Shown here: positions 54,526 to 63,632 of the stretch, piece by piece
Numbering within the stretch: position 1 is the stretch's first letter
How the letters are laid out: every line of letters begins with the position of its first letter
Origin: an uncultured Lachnospiraceae bacterium
Lineage (GTDB): Bacteria; Bacillota; Clostridia; Lachnospirales; Lachnospiraceae
NCBI GenBank assembly: GCA_910578645.1
Contig: CAJTQI010000011.1
Span: 32,249 to 96,248 of the forward strand
DNA: 64,000 nt
Direction of reading: 5' to 3'
Position numbers and translations under genes: made by a program
Notes under the pieces: generated by a model
The model's input: the letters and a program-made list of their open reading frames with translations, nothing else
Databases searched by the model: none
What the model was told of the DNA's origin: nothing

Positions 54526-56022
54526 TCAGCGTATAGCAGCGCGGCCGCCTTTTATCCGCCTCTTGTCCTCGTACATCATCTGGTCTGCCACATCCCGGAA
54601 ATTCTTATCGGTGACTGAACAGTAACCAACCGCATAACTGATTGGGATATGATTTAACTGATTGTAGAGCATGCATTGTCTCTTCAGTTCCCTGACAAAA
54701 ACTTCCACATCTTTTCTGTATAGCACGGCAAATTCATCCCCGCCCTGGCGGTATGCCTTGCCGTCCTCCCCTACCGTATCCGCAAGCAGACGGGCAAATC
54801 CCTGTAACAGCTTATCGCCCGCCGAATGGCCTATCGTATCGTTGACTATTTTTAAGTCATTTAAATCTGCAGTCACATAATAGGTATGCCTGTCAAATGC
54901 CCTTTCCTCCAAATCCCGCTCGAGAGCATTTCTGTTATAAATATTCGTCAGATAATCCACATAGGCAAGACGGCTGCCCATCTCTGCACAAAACGACATC
55001 ATATTACGCATGCAATTCTGCTGCGTGGCAGCGTTTGCCCCAGAAAGAACCTTCGTCTCGATGCATATCCTGTCTTTGCCATATTTTTCTTCAATGGCAT
55101 CCTTCACGCACCCTAACACCAACTGGGCTCTCTCCCTGGAACTGACAAGCATCGCCACCCCGTTCTCGCTAATCCGGTAGCCATACAGACGGTACTGCCT
55201 AATCTCTTTATAGATGTCTTTCAAAATCAAAGCATCCTGGCTCCAATCCATGCGGCCACCTGTCTTGCAGAAACAAAGAACAGCTATGACGGCGCTGTGC
55301 TTGTCAAAATCGAACTCATCCAACACTGTCTCGAATGAATATCTGTTAAACAGTACCGTCTTTTCGTCCAAATATTTCTCCATATTCTCATTGCTCAGTA
55401 TCAGTCCCAACAAGATTAATGTGGAACAGACAATGACTAATAACGTTTCCGGCAACAGAATCTGAATCACTGTATTCACCACATACAGCGGAACAGCCAG
55501 GAAAATCACCACCCGCTTCTCCCCATCCAGAATTGCCCAATAGCGGAGGCAGTAATACAAAATCAAAATCAGATAAACAACCAGGCTCCCATATAAGGCA
55601 TATGCCTTGGGGCCAAGTGAATAATCCGTCGTCTTTCCCTGAATATAAGTAATGGGCAGGACAAGTATTCCCACCGCCGACACAATAAACGGCACACAAT
55701 GCAATACCCTTATCTTATTGGAAAACTTCATATGTACTTCCAGATAACTTCTCAAATACAAAAAAAGAAGATAGATAAAGCCCAGTATAGACATCAGATA
55801 GATAATATGCGCGAACAGATTAATCTGTTCGCCAATCATATCTCTATTGTTTACCGTATAAATTGTAATCAAGTCAAAAAAAGCATTTAACACCGCTACA
55901 CATATAAGCCGTTGAAATACTCTCGTCGATTTTGTCGGAATATGAGGTTTCAAGTAATAGAAGCCTGCCATGTATATAATAAACAACAAGCATGTGATTG
56001 ATGTCTTCGCCAACACTAGCAT
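54526..56022 (-). CDS. Membrane-bound diguanylate cyclase (GGDEF)
   Basis: A 498-residue protein with about eight membrane segments in the first 215 residues, then a linker and a C-terminal GGDEF domain with DLNDLKIVNDTIGHSAGDKLL and the active-site motif YRQGGDEFAVLYR. An RxxD inhibitory site upstream is not clear. It makes cyclic di-GMP at the membrane. ATG 56022 is preferred over an upstream TTG because AGGAAAGG lies ten bases before it. The gene converges with MerR, with a 20-bp gap. Confidence 0.9.
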   Translation of the reverse strand: MLVLAKTSITCLLFIIYMAGFYYLKPHIPTKSTRVFQRLICVAVLNAFFDLITIYTVNNRDMIGEQINLFAHIIYLMSILGFIYLLFLYLRSYLEVHMKFSNKIRVLHCVPFIVSAVGILVLPITYIQGKTTDYSLGPKAYALYGSLVVYLILILYYCLRYWAILDGEKRVVIFLAVPLYVVNTVIQILLPETLLVIVCSTLILLGLILSNENMEKYLDEKTVLFNRYSFETVLDEFDFDKHSAVIAVLCFCKTGGRMDWSQDALILKDIYKEIRQYRLYGYRISENGVAMLVSSRERAQLVLGCVKDAIEEKYGKDRICIETKVLSGANAATQQNCMRNMMSFCAEMGSRLAYVDYLTNIYNRNALERDLEERAFDRHTYYVTADLNDLKIVNDTIGHSAGDKLLQGFARLLADTVGEDGKAYRQGGDEFAVLYRKDVEVFVRELKRQCMLYNQLNHIPISYAVGYCSVTDKNFRDVADQMMYEDKRRIKGGRAAIR

Positions 56023-56247
56023 ATGGAAATTTCCTTTCCTCAAGTATATGATACATATAAATTATAATATATATAAACGATGATAAAAGTCCTATATGAA
56101 ATTATATATATCATATCGCTTCGTGAGAAAATAGGCAATCTTTTTCTGTCCGGCCGCTTCTTAAATCTTACGAATTTCCCTTCTCTAATGGCATAGTAGC
56201 CCAAAATAATGCTCCATGCATTCACCCAAGATATCTTTTCTTCACGC

Positions 56248-56334
56248 TTACATTTGTCCTTCAAATCTCCTGTCTTTCCAGTAGTATTCCTTATCGTGCA
56301 CGTCAATCTTGCGAACCGGTTTGCACGGATTACT
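56248..56334 (-). pseudogene. C-terminal remnant of a sugar O-acetyltransferase
   Basis: A short frame ends with SNPCKPVRKIDVHDKEYYW, KDRRF and a stop. This matches the last 25 or so residues of maltose-O-acetyltransferase-type enzymes (GNPCRVIRKI...Y-Y-KDR). No beta-helix repeats lie upstream, so most of the gene is gone. It lies in the 380-bp stretch between the diguanylate cyclase and the small membrane protein, which otherwise shows nothing I can call. Confidence 0.5.
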
Positions 56335-56402
56335 TACGGGAACCGTATAGTTCCACAGACTCTCCCTCTTCCTAAAACCATGCCACAGCCTATTCCGCTA
56401 CA

Positions 56403-56735
56403 TCATCTGAAAATCAAACAAACAAGCATCACCGCTATCCCCAAACCAAGATAGACCGCCGCATACGAAATAAATGCCGTTTCTCCCCTATCAAAGAACA
56501 TCCAAGTACCGGCCAAAAAAAACACCGCCAAAATAACCGGAAGGCTCCACAGACGTCTGACGTCTTTTCCTGCAAACACACCGGTCATAACAGCGTATAT
56601 TGGATTCACTGCAAAAAGCAACAACAAACTGCACGCCATTCCCGCATCGCTTTGCACAAAAGTGACCGCCAGCCACGGCAACGCCATCATAACAGCCACA
56701 GAGACGGCCAGCCAAACGATTATTTCCTTTTTCAT
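56403..56735 (-). CDS. Small four-helix membrane protein, unknown
   Basis: A 110-residue protein with four hydrophobic segments (about 5-25, 33-53, 65-82 and 88-108) and few charged loops. It starts MKKEIIVWLAVSVAVMM with AGGAG upstream at suitable spacing. I do not recognise the family; it could be an immunity-type or small stress membrane protein. Confidence 0.6.
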   Translation of the reverse strand: MKKEIIVWLAVSVAVMMALPWLAVTFVQSDAGMACSLLLLFAVNPIYAVMTGVFAGKDVRRLWSLPVILAVFFLAGTWMFFDRGETAFISYAAVYLGLGIAVMLVCLIFR

Positions 56736-56902
56736 AATGCCACAAAACTCCTGTCAATTATTTTTGGTGCTTTATCCTCGGTACGCTACAGCCCATTGAT
56801 GAAAGCCGGCTTCCTTCCTGAAAAAAAGTATATGAAAAAGGCACTTGCTATAACGGCAAAAGGGCAAGTGCCTATTCAAAAATACTCAGTTTTAACCTGG
56901 GA

Positions 56903-57127
56903 CTATTCTTCCTTCTGCGCTATGACAGAAAAGAACTTCGCCATCAACGGAATATAAGTTGCCACAAAAACGGCCGCAGCAATCCACCCTGCCTGTTTCC
57001 TATTCTTTTCCGGTATCCTCATACCACCCAAAATCCCTATCGCAAAAAGACAGAGTTTAAGCATCGCTAAATCTTTCCAGTTACTTTTTTCTATATATTT
57101 ATCCGCATAATAAAATAATTTCTTCAT
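56903..57127 (-). CDS. Small membrane protein, unknown
   Basis: A 74-residue protein: an amphipathic start (MKKLFYYADKYIEKSNWKDL) followed by two membrane segments. Similar short Firmicutes proteins are often labelled as phosphate-permease-like without evidence. ATG 57127 fits AAGGAGA at nine bases; a GTG six bases upstream is too close to the ribosome site. Confidence 0.6.
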   Translation of the reverse strand: MKKLFYYADKYIEKSNWKDLAMLKLCLFAIGILGGMRIPEKNRKQAGWIAAAVFVATYIPLMAKFFSVIAQKEE

Positions 57128-57204
57128 CCTCACATTCTCCTTTCCGAGAAGTATAAGTTATTTTACACCTATCACAATATAATATCAACCGGAATAAAGC
57201 TTTT

Positions 57205-57993
57205 TCATCTGTTCCCACCTATCCATTTCACAGCAAAATCTACCAGCGCCCTTTGGCTCATCATGGAAAGCATTCCATTTCCTAACGGTACATGGCGCAC
57301 CTTGCCTGTCTTCTCAAATGCCTCTCCGATTTCCGAAAAGTCCTCTCCATCCACAGCCAATGTCTCATAGGATTTCCATACCCGCTGTCCGTCAAGCAGT
57401 ATGGCACTGTTCTCTATGACCGTATGCTTGCCCGGATATTCAGCCCTTACATCCGCCAAATGAAGCGAAGTATTCTTGTCATAACCAACTCCAATCAATA
57501 AAACATATCCATCAAGTTCATACAGCCTGCCAATGGGTGAGCTGTCTCCAAAAATATCGGACAGGTCATGATTCTCCGTCAGATACTGCGCATGATGTCC
57601 CCATGCAGCCACTGACCTTGCAGGATGTTCGCTTCTAAGTGTGCCCGGCCACTGCCGAAACATTTCTGATACGGCGCCCATTGTATTTGTCGGTGTAATC
57701 CGTTTGTCATAAGCAGGTATGTATTCACGTATGACAGGCCACCATTCCTCCGGTTCCTGCCAATAAACGCCTGTCTCCGGATTTAAATTCTTCCATGACT
57801 GTGTCGGCATCATAATCGTACCTTCATCGCCAACGCTCTCAAGCAATGCTTCAATGACTGATTGTGCGCCGCCGCACACATAGCCCAGACTGCTCAGCGA
57901 TGTATGTACCATAACAGCCTGTCCTTTTTGGACACCGATATCTTTCAAAGCAGTTTTCATATCGTCGGGAGTTACCAGTTTCCTTTTTTCCAT
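57205..57993 (-). CDS. AAC(3)-family N-acetyltransferase
   Basis: A 262-residue antibiotic N-acetyltransferase family protein, with VMVHTSLSSLGYVCGG, EGTIMMPTQSW, RSEHPARSVAAWG and HLADVRAEYPGK. Members modify aminoglycosides at position 3, but many chromosomal homologues have other acyl acceptors, so resistance is not implied. The start at 57993 has GGAGGAA upstream. It lies about 100 bp downstream of the LacI gene on the same strand. Confidence 0.85.
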   Translation of the reverse strand: MEKRKLVTPDDMKTALKDIGVQKGQAVMVHTSLSSLGYVCGGAQSVIEALLESVGDEGTIMMPTQSWKNLNPETGVYWQEPEEWWPVIREYIPAYDKRITPTNTMGAVSEMFRQWPGTLRSEHPARSVAAWGHHAQYLTENHDLSDIFGDSSPIGRLYELDGYVLLIGVGYDKNTSLHLADVRAEYPGKHTVIENSAILLDGQRVWKSYETLAVDGEDFSEIGEAFEKTGKVRHVPLGNGMLSMMSQRALVDFAVKWIGGNR

Positions 57994-58095
57994 CTTATTA
58001 TTCCTCCAATCTACTTCACAGCAGTTGTAATAATAATAAAATGAACCGTGCAAAATAGCAAAGGTTAAACGCATAACCTATAACAAAATCCAACC

Positions 58096-59115
58096 TCATT
58101 CTTTGTGCATATTTACATCGCATACACTGTCACGTTCTATGAGAGTTACGGGCAACACCACTTTTTTATCCTTACAATCTCCATTTCTTAACCGGCTCAA
58201 CATTTTAACAGCCAAAGCTGCCCTTTGCTTGTTATCCTGTTTTATCGTGGTCAGCGCCGGTACAAACTTTTCACATCCCCTCACATCGTCAAATCCGACT
58301 ACCGACATATCCTCCGGAACGGATATCCCCACACTTTTCAAAAATTGGATAAAGTCCATTGCATAATGGTCAGACACAGCAAAAACTGCCGAATATTTTC
58401 TTATCTCCCCTAAATGCTCCATGTAAAAAACGGTGCGCACCTCCTGCTCCATAGGAATAACCATAAGTTCTGCATTCGGGCTCTCGCTTTTTAATCCCAT
58501 AAATCTTTCCATATCCATACCGATATGATTGTCCGATATACACAGCACGGCCCTGTGCCCCTTGTTTTTCAGGTAACGTCCAGCCTGTACCCCGCCATCA
58601 AAGTGATTGGCCTCAATATTTACAAGATTTCCGGAACTTTCCATATATCCATCATAGACCACAAAGGGTATATGCATCTGTTCTCTCAATTTTTTATAAT
58701 CCTGTTCACAATAGCCAATCAACACCATTCCTTCCATATTCCACATAGATGCAAACTTAGGAATTTCATCCCATTTATCAGTAACTTTAAGCATGAGAAA
58801 TTTTCCTGCCTGCTCTATCTCTTTTGCCAACGCGTTGACTGATGCGGAAATAAACCGGTCCTCCAGTGTATGTCCTTCATATTTTTCATGGTCATTGATA
58901 ACCACCCCGATAATTTTAGAATCATTTTGCGCCAAAAGTATCCCTGCCATACTCGGAATATACTGTCTCTCTTCCAAAAGCTGTTGCACGCGTTTCACCG
59001 TTTCGTCTGATATTTTCTTTGTCTTTCCATGAATGACATTCGATACGGTGGCAGTACTCACTCCCAGTTCATCGGCGATATCGACAATCCTGATTCTTCC
59101 ATTTTCCATATACAT
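58096..59115 (-). CDS. LacI-family transcription regulator
   Basis: A 339-residue LacI/GalR regulator: RIVDIADELGVSTATVSNVIHGK (helix-turn-helix with hinge), then a periplasmic-binding-type sensor ending near VTLIERDSVC. Sensors of this class usually bind sugars or nucleosides. No sugar genes lie nearby, so the target is unknown; the downstream acetyltransferase may be co-transcribed. GAGGGG ribosome site. Confidence 0.9.
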   Translation of the reverse strand: MYMENGRIRIVDIADELGVSTATVSNVIHGKTKKISDETVKRVQQLLEERQYIPSMAGILLAQNDSKIIGVVINDHEKYEGHTLEDRFISASVNALAKEIEQAGKFLMLKVTDKWDEIPKFASMWNMEGMVLIGYCEQDYKKLREQMHIPFVVYDGYMESSGNLVNIEANHFDGGVQAGRYLKNKGHRAVLCISDNHIGMDMERFMGLKSESPNAELMVIPMEQEVRTVFYMEHLGEIRKYSAVFAVSDHYAMDFIQFLKSVGISVPEDMSVVGFDDVRGCEKFVPALTTIKQDNKQRAALAVKMLSRLRNGDCKDKKVVLPVTLIERDSVCDVNMHKE

Positions 59116-59239
59116 TTATCCCCTCTTTACTGTATAACCGTCACTGGTTTGTTGTATGGAATATCCAAAGGGTTCAACTTTCTTTTGCTACATGACTTTG
59201 CAAAGTAAAGTGTAATATGATATTTTTTTAAATACTTTT

Positions 59240-59773
59240 CTATCTCAAAAGTTTTTCATAGACACGATACCACTTTAAGCCATGCAATTCTTCCAGCCCC
59301 AAATCAATGTTTCCCCGATACGAAAATCCACAGCTTTCATATAAGTGGATAGCTGAAAAATTTTTCTCATGCACGTCAAGCCGCACTGCTCCTACTCCAT
59401 TTTTTCTTCCCATATCGCACGCATACTCAAGAAGCGCTGTTCCTATTCCCATTCTAAAGAAATCCGGATGCACCGCCAATACATGAATCACATAGACATT
59501 GTCACCTGGTATTTCTTTAGTCCACTTTACCTGATTGTAAACTTCTCCTTGCTCATGAAGATAAATCACACTTCCTGCCAGCTTTCCATCTACTTCAGCC
59601 ACATATAACCATCCTTTTTCAAATCCTTCCTCCGCATCTTCCTTAGTCGGATAAATACCACGTTTCCATCCGGGGTGATTTTCATGGGTTTCCAGATAAT
59701 CATGAAGTCGCTCATACAAAATAGCAACACGCTCCACATCTTTTTCTTCTGCAATTCTAACTTCTATTTTCAT
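59240..59773 (-). CDS. GNAT-family N-acetyltransferase
   Basis: A 177-residue GNAT enzyme. The acetyl-CoA motif is VHPDFFRMGIGTALLEYACDMGRKNG near residues 110-135, followed by VRLDVHEKNFSAIHLYESCGF, typical of motif B. Substrate unknown. A GAGGAAAA ribosome site precedes the ATG; single gene. Confidence 0.88.
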   Translation of the reverse strand: MKIEVRIAEEKDVERVAILYERLHDYLETHENHPGWKRGIYPTKEDAEEGFEKGWLYVAEVDGKLAGSVIYLHEQGEVYNQVKWTKEIPGDNVYVIHVLAVHPDFFRMGIGTALLEYACDMGRKNGVGAVRLDVHEKNFSAIHLYESCGFSYRGNIDLGLEELHGLKWYRVYEKLLR

Positions 59774-59893
59774 ACTTTTTTCCTCACTTTGCCCGGTCAG
59801 TATTAATTGTTTGTTCCGTTTCTTTCATTCTACCACACTTCCCAAATGCGGGATTTGAAAAAGCCCTGTCGTCACATATTTATTACCTTTACG

Positions 59894-60198
59894 GATTAGG
59901 GTGTCAAAAAGCGCTATCATAAAATTTCACTGGCAGATTGCATAAAATGTTCACGAAGTTGTCCTTCGTAGGAATATGAGATTTTCTGAATATTCCGTGA
60001 AGTTCCCAGTAATTTCAGGGCATGGACGCCCCGAAAAGCCCGATGTTCGCCTGGATGGCGAATAGAGGGCGGTTACGTCCGTTTCCTTAAATTTCCCAGA
60101 ATATTTTAGAAAATCCATATGACGCAGACGGACACAAGGGAACATTTTATGCTATTTGCCGGTATAACTAATAAAATACCCCTTTTGACACCCTAATC
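59894..60198. mobile_element. MITE-like element, full 305-bp copy, inverted
   Basis: Same length as the copy at 53353-53657 and its reverse complement with scattered differences. Ends are GATTAGGGTGTCAAAA and TTTTGACACCCTAATC, with flanking TTTACG on both sides. Its right end stops two bases before the HxlR stop codon, and the stop itself lies in the duplicated target. It may act as the 3' end of that transcript. Confidence 0.85.
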
Positions 60199-60200
60199 TT

Positions 60201-60566
60201 TTACGGAATATAAGTCAGCCCCCATTTTGTCATAGCATAAAAGACAGGCAATAATGCCGTTCCTTTTTCAGTCAGAGAATATTCTACATGGGGAGGAATT
60301 TCGTTAAATTGTACTCGTGACACCAACCCATCTTTCTCCAATTCTCGTAAAGAAGAAGTAAGCATTGTATTTGTAATTCCATCAATATTTTTTCTTAATT
60401 CTCCAAAACGTATAGGGGATTTAATGCACATTTCATAAATAATTTGAAATTTCCATTTGCCTTGCAACATGATAATTAAAGATGTTACCGGGCAATTACC
60501 GGCTTCGGTAAGAATGCCGATTTTAACTTTTTGTGTCCATTCGTCATAAGTTAAATCCTTGTCCAT
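60201..60566 (-). CDS. HxlR-family regulator
   Basis: A 121-residue winged-helix regulator with the family pattern CPVTSLIIMLQGKWKFQIIYEM, RFGELRKNIDGITNTMLTSSLRELEKDGLV and VEYSLTEKG. The start at 60566 has GAAAGGA upstream. It is transcribed divergently from the radical SAM gene across a 230-bp AT-rich gap and may regulate it. Base composition is clearly more AT-rich than the 37-55 kb region. Confidence 0.9.
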   Translation of the reverse strand: MDKDLTYDEWTQKVKIGILTEAGNCPVTSLIIMLQGKWKFQIIYEMCIKSPIRFGELRKNIDGITNTMLTSSLRELEKDGLVSRVQFNEIPPHVEYSLTEKGTALLPVFYAMTKWGLTYIP

Positions 60567-60796
60567 ACTAAACTGTCCTTTCTTCTGATATGGGTATACC
60601 AAATATGTGTTTAACGGTATGCTCTACCATACTATGTAAGAATATTCTGCGTACTTGAAGAACATTGCAAACTAAGTATAATAATCTTATTATTAAGAGT
60701 CAACAAAGGCTCTTCTGTGATTCAAAAATCTTATCATAGAAAAGTTAGTTTTATATAAAAGGCATATTTCTGTTTGTTTCATGGAGGTGATTTATA

Positions 60797-61648
60797 TTGA
60801 GCATAATTGAAAAAGAAATCGTTACAAAAGACTTGATTACAAAATCTAACTTACCAGCCAGTGATTATGTAATTAATCCTTATGTTGGCTGCCCCCACTC
60901 TTGTAAATACTGTTATGCCCGTTTTATGAAGCGGTTTACAGGACATACGGAAAAATGGGGGAATTTTATTGATGTAAAGCGTTGTGATAAACCAATTAGT
61001 GTCAAAAAACTGTATCACAAATCTGTATTTATTTCTTCTGTAACGGATTGCTATAATCCTTTTGAAGAGAAATATCAAATAACAAGAAATGTTTTAGAGC
61101 AATTAAAGCAAGCAGACTGTTTGATTACTATTTCTACAAAATCTGATTTGATACTAAGAGATATTGATATATTAAAAGAACTAAAAAATTTAACAGTTTC
61201 AATTTCTATCAACACTTTAGATAACAATTTTCAAAGTGATTTGGATAATGCCAGTAGCATTACACAGCGGATTGCTACATTAAAAGAATTACGAAAACAG
61301 GGGATTTATACAGTTTTATTTATGTCACCCATATTTCCGTACATAACAGATTTTAGGAAAATCATTGAAGCAACAACAGAATTTGTTTGTGAATATTGGT
61401 TGGAGAATTTGAATCTTCGAGGAAATTACAAGCAAGAGGTTTTGCAATATATCTCCGAAAAATATCCTCAATATTTAAGTGATTATAAAGAAATATATAA
61501 CAATAAAAACATGGAATATTGGGAACAATTATCCGTCGATATAGACAGTTACTGCTCTCAAAAAAATATTAAGTATACGAATTATTTTTATCATAGTTTA
61601 CTTGTTGCCGAAAAAAAGGCAGGCAAACGCTGTCATGTATGCCTTTAA
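60797..61648 (+). CDS. SPL-like radical SAM protein
   Basis: A 283-residue radical SAM protein with the [4Fe-4S] motif GCPHSCKYCYARF near residue 33 and the start INPYVGC-type context seen in SPL-like proteins and in radical SAM proteins found on mobile elements. SSVTDCYNPFEEKY and LENLNLRGNYK are further family marks. The reaction is unknown. The gene ends KRCHVCL, adding a C-terminal Cys pair. It is strongly AT-rich and probably acquired together with the divergent HxlR gene. Confidence 0.85.
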   Translation: MSIIEKEIVTKDLITKSNLPASDYVINPYVGCPHSCKYCYARFMKRFTGHTEKWGNFIDVKRCDKPISVKKLYHKSVFISSVTDCYNPFEEKYQITRNVLEQLKQADCLITISTKSDLILRDIDILKELKNLTVSISINTLDNNFQSDLDNASSITQRIATLKELRKQGIYTVLFMSPIFPYITDFRKIIEATTEFVCEYWLENLNLRGNYKQEVLQYISEKYPQYLSDYKEIYNNKNMEYWEQLSVDIDSYCSQKNIKYTNYFYHSLLVAEKKAGKRCHVCL

Positions 61649-61829
61649 TGGCTTTTGCAAGTTTGATGTTACATTGTTCCTGTCCTTCTTTGATGAACGG
61701 GAAGTGCAAGAAATCGCCAGTATTATGCGCCATGTCCAGGGGATAGAAAGAAATTCCCTCCTAATCCGTCTTGTGAAAAAGCTTCTATGCGAACGTACTA
61801 CACATACACACAAAAACGAACAAAGGGTC
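61649..61829 (+). other. Gap with a possible coding remnant
   Basis: Between the radical SAM and MerR genes one frame encodes FDEREVQEIASIMRHVQGIE-like sequence that looks protein-like but has no start or ribosome site. It may be a fragment of a lost gene. Confidence 0.25.
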
Positions 61830-61860
61830 TTGCTCATAACGTAACGTAATGAGCTATACT
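61830..61860 (+). promoter_or_regulatory. MerR-type promoter with 19-bp spacer
   Basis: TTGCTC (61830-61835), a 19-base spacer holding an imperfect dyad with CTCAT and ATGAG arms, and TATACT (61855-61860). The over-long spacer is the hallmark of promoters twisted open by MerR-family activators, so the gene downstream is likely self-regulated. Confidence 0.7.
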
Positions 61861-61882
61861 ATTCCCAGGAGGTGTTTTGGAC

Positions 61883-62683
61883 ATGGAAAAATACAGAGCT
61901 ATCCCACAAGGATATATGACCGCAGGCGAGGTTTCAAAGAAAATGAATGTATCTGTCCGAACTTTGCAGCACTACGATAAAGAAAGCTTACTTTCGCCAT
62001 CAGCCTTTAGCGATGGAGGACGCAGGCTTTATACAGACAAAGATATTATTAAACTCCACCAGATAATCTCATTAAAGCATTTAGGTTTTTCTTTGGCTGA
62101 TATTAAAAACAGGCTAATTCCATTGGACACTCCTGCAGATGTCGCACAAGTCCTTACGGAACAAGCCAATATGCTCCGAAAAAAGATAGCAGACCTGTCA
62201 GAGTCCTTATCGGAACTTGAGGTATTGCAAACAGAAGTCCTGAAAATGCAGTCGGTAGATTTCAAAAAATATGCGGATATTATCGTCAATCTGGAAATGA
62301 AAAATGATTTCTATTGGCTTATCAAACATTTTGACAGCGAAACACTGGAGCATATCCGCAGCCGTTTTGACAAAGAAAGCGGACTGGCATTTCTGGAAAA
62401 ATTTTTGCAGTTACAGAATAGGGCAATTAGGTTGCAGGATGAGGGCGTACTGGCACAAAGCCCGGAAGGGCTGCAATTCGCAAAAGTCTACTGGGATATG
62501 ATTTTGGAGTTCACCAACGGGGACACCACTATGCTTCCTAAGCTCATGCAAATGGGAGAAAACGATGAATTTAATCAGGAATGGAGGCAGAAGCAGGCCC
62601 AGGCAAATGTTTTTATTGAACCGGCACTAGACGCTTACTTTTCCCATTTAGGGGTAAATCCATTCCAGGAGGGAGCAACATGA
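61883..62683 (+). CDS. MerR-family (TipA-like) regulator
   Basis: A 266-residue regulator with MerR DNA-binding region YMTAGEVSKKMNVSVRTLQHYDKESLLSPS and GGRRLYTDKDI, a long coiled coil at about 85-125 and a helical C-terminal domain ending HLGVNPFQEG, similar to TipA-type ligand domains. ATG 61883 is eight bases after AGGAGGTG. Its stop overlaps (ATGA) the start of an ABC transporter ATPase stub, so it once led an operon for a drug or peptide exporter. Confidence 0.9.
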   Translation: MEKYRAIPQGYMTAGEVSKKMNVSVRTLQHYDKESLLSPSAFSDGGRRLYTDKDIIKLHQIISLKHLGFSLADIKNRLIPLDTPADVAQVLTEQANMLRKKIADLSESLSELEVLQTEVLKMQSVDFKKYADIIVNLEMKNDFYWLIKHFDSETLEHIRSRFDKESGLAFLEKFLQLQNRAIRLQDEGVLAQSPEGLQFAKVYWDMILEFTNGDTTMLPKLMQMGENDEFNQEWRQKQAQANVFIEPALDAYFSHLGVNPFQEGAT

Positions 62684-62739
62684 CGGACGCGCTACAAGTA
62701 AGAAAATTGCGGAAAAGCTATGAAAAAAAGAGGTACTAA
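62680..62739 (+). pseudogene. ABC transporter ATPase, 19-codon stub
   Basis: The start codon overlaps the MerR stop. The frame reads MTDALQVRKLRKSYEKKRY and stops. The first 15 residues are a normal ABC ATPase N-terminus, just before the Walker A region; everything beyond is lost and replaced by unrelated DNA. Confidence 0.75.
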
Positions 62740-62914
62740 AAGGTAGCCACTCATAAAACAGTATCAACCAACAAACTGAAATAGGATAGCTGCCATGCAG
62801 GGTGCTGAAAAAGCATTGATACAAGCGGCTTTGCGGGTGCGCTTTCCGCGCGGCAAGGGTTTTATACCTTTTCCCTCAAAAACGCCTTTCTACTGCGAAA
62901 CAAACCTGTGGTAA

Positions 62915-63244
62915 TTATCCGAGGAAGAAATTCATCAGCAGAACAGTACGCCTTTGTTCCGACAGGTTAGCTAATGCGTCGGCTAACCCTTTACTTGTAA
63001 CGACAACTTCTTTCCCTTGCACAATAAAAACAGTCGGCTTCTCATAAACATACTGCTCAAAATAGTTGTCGGTTGCAAACGGTTCAAAAGACGTTTCCGA
63101 CATCAGATAGCCAAGTGATACTTCATGCTTCTGTTTCCGTCCAAAATCGCGGTATGCGCTGATTGCCGCGTTGCGGAGAACGACTTTACAGAACGCGGCA
63201 AAAGCATATTCAATATGCTCCATAAATTGTTCGGAATACCTCAT
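62915..63244 (-). pseudogene. Sigma-70-like protein of conjugative elements, C-terminally truncated
   Basis: A 109-residue frame (MRYSEQFMEHIEYAFAAFCKVVLRNAA ... LANLSEQRRTVLLMNFFLG) that matches the N-terminal and middle parts of the sigma-70-like regulatory proteins common in Tn916/Tn1549-type elements. The helix-turn-helix that should follow NFFLG is missing: a stop comes directly after, and the following bases do not restore it in any frame. Likely inactive and a marker of a decayed conjugative element. Confidence 0.7.
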
Positions 63245-63290
63245 TTTCTCATCACCCCCCCCTTTCTTCCCAGTAGGAGGCTATTACAAC

Positions 63291-63326
63291 AAACGCCCAT
63301 GCAGGCATAAAACCGCATAGGCGTTT
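63291..63326. other. Inverted repeat in the right-end mosaic
   Basis: AAACGCC (63291-63297) and GGCGTTT (63320-63326) with partly complementary inner bases. It lies upstream of the sigma-like remnant; role unclear. Confidence 0.4.
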
Positions 63327-63524
63327 GGTAATATGAGTTATTTAAGTAATTATGATGATTTGTGTGTTCATCTCTATGACCGGAATATTCCGTTGTAGAA
63401 AACGGGATTTTTTTGACAATCTGCTATTCGTGATAACTGTAATCAACATGACGGCTACCTTCCGAAACCGCCATAATAAAACAGCGGCTTAGTCTAAACA
63501 GCCGCATTAAGAGCATAGAAGTAC

Positions 63525-63569
63525 ATCTGCTGTACGACGGCTTTTTTCTTTTGCCGTCGTCCGGCAGAT
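63525..63569. terminator. Hairpin downstream of the ABC-2 permease
   Basis: ATCTGC and ACGACGGC pair with GCCGTCGT and GCAGAT around a T-rich loop. Located about 65 bp beyond the permease stop at 63633, it is a likely terminator. The rest of 63245-63632 shows no gene. Confidence 0.6.
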
Positions 63570-63632
63570 TTAAGCAGATGTTAAATTGTTTATACATAAG
63601 AGTATTTCTTCAAATCGCTGTAAATTCGACAA

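Noticed and set aside
56040..56306. 88-codon frame upstream of the diguanylate cyclase
   Set aside because: No ribosome site; overlaps the acetyltransferase remnant in another frame and ends in low-complexity Tyr/Ile codons.
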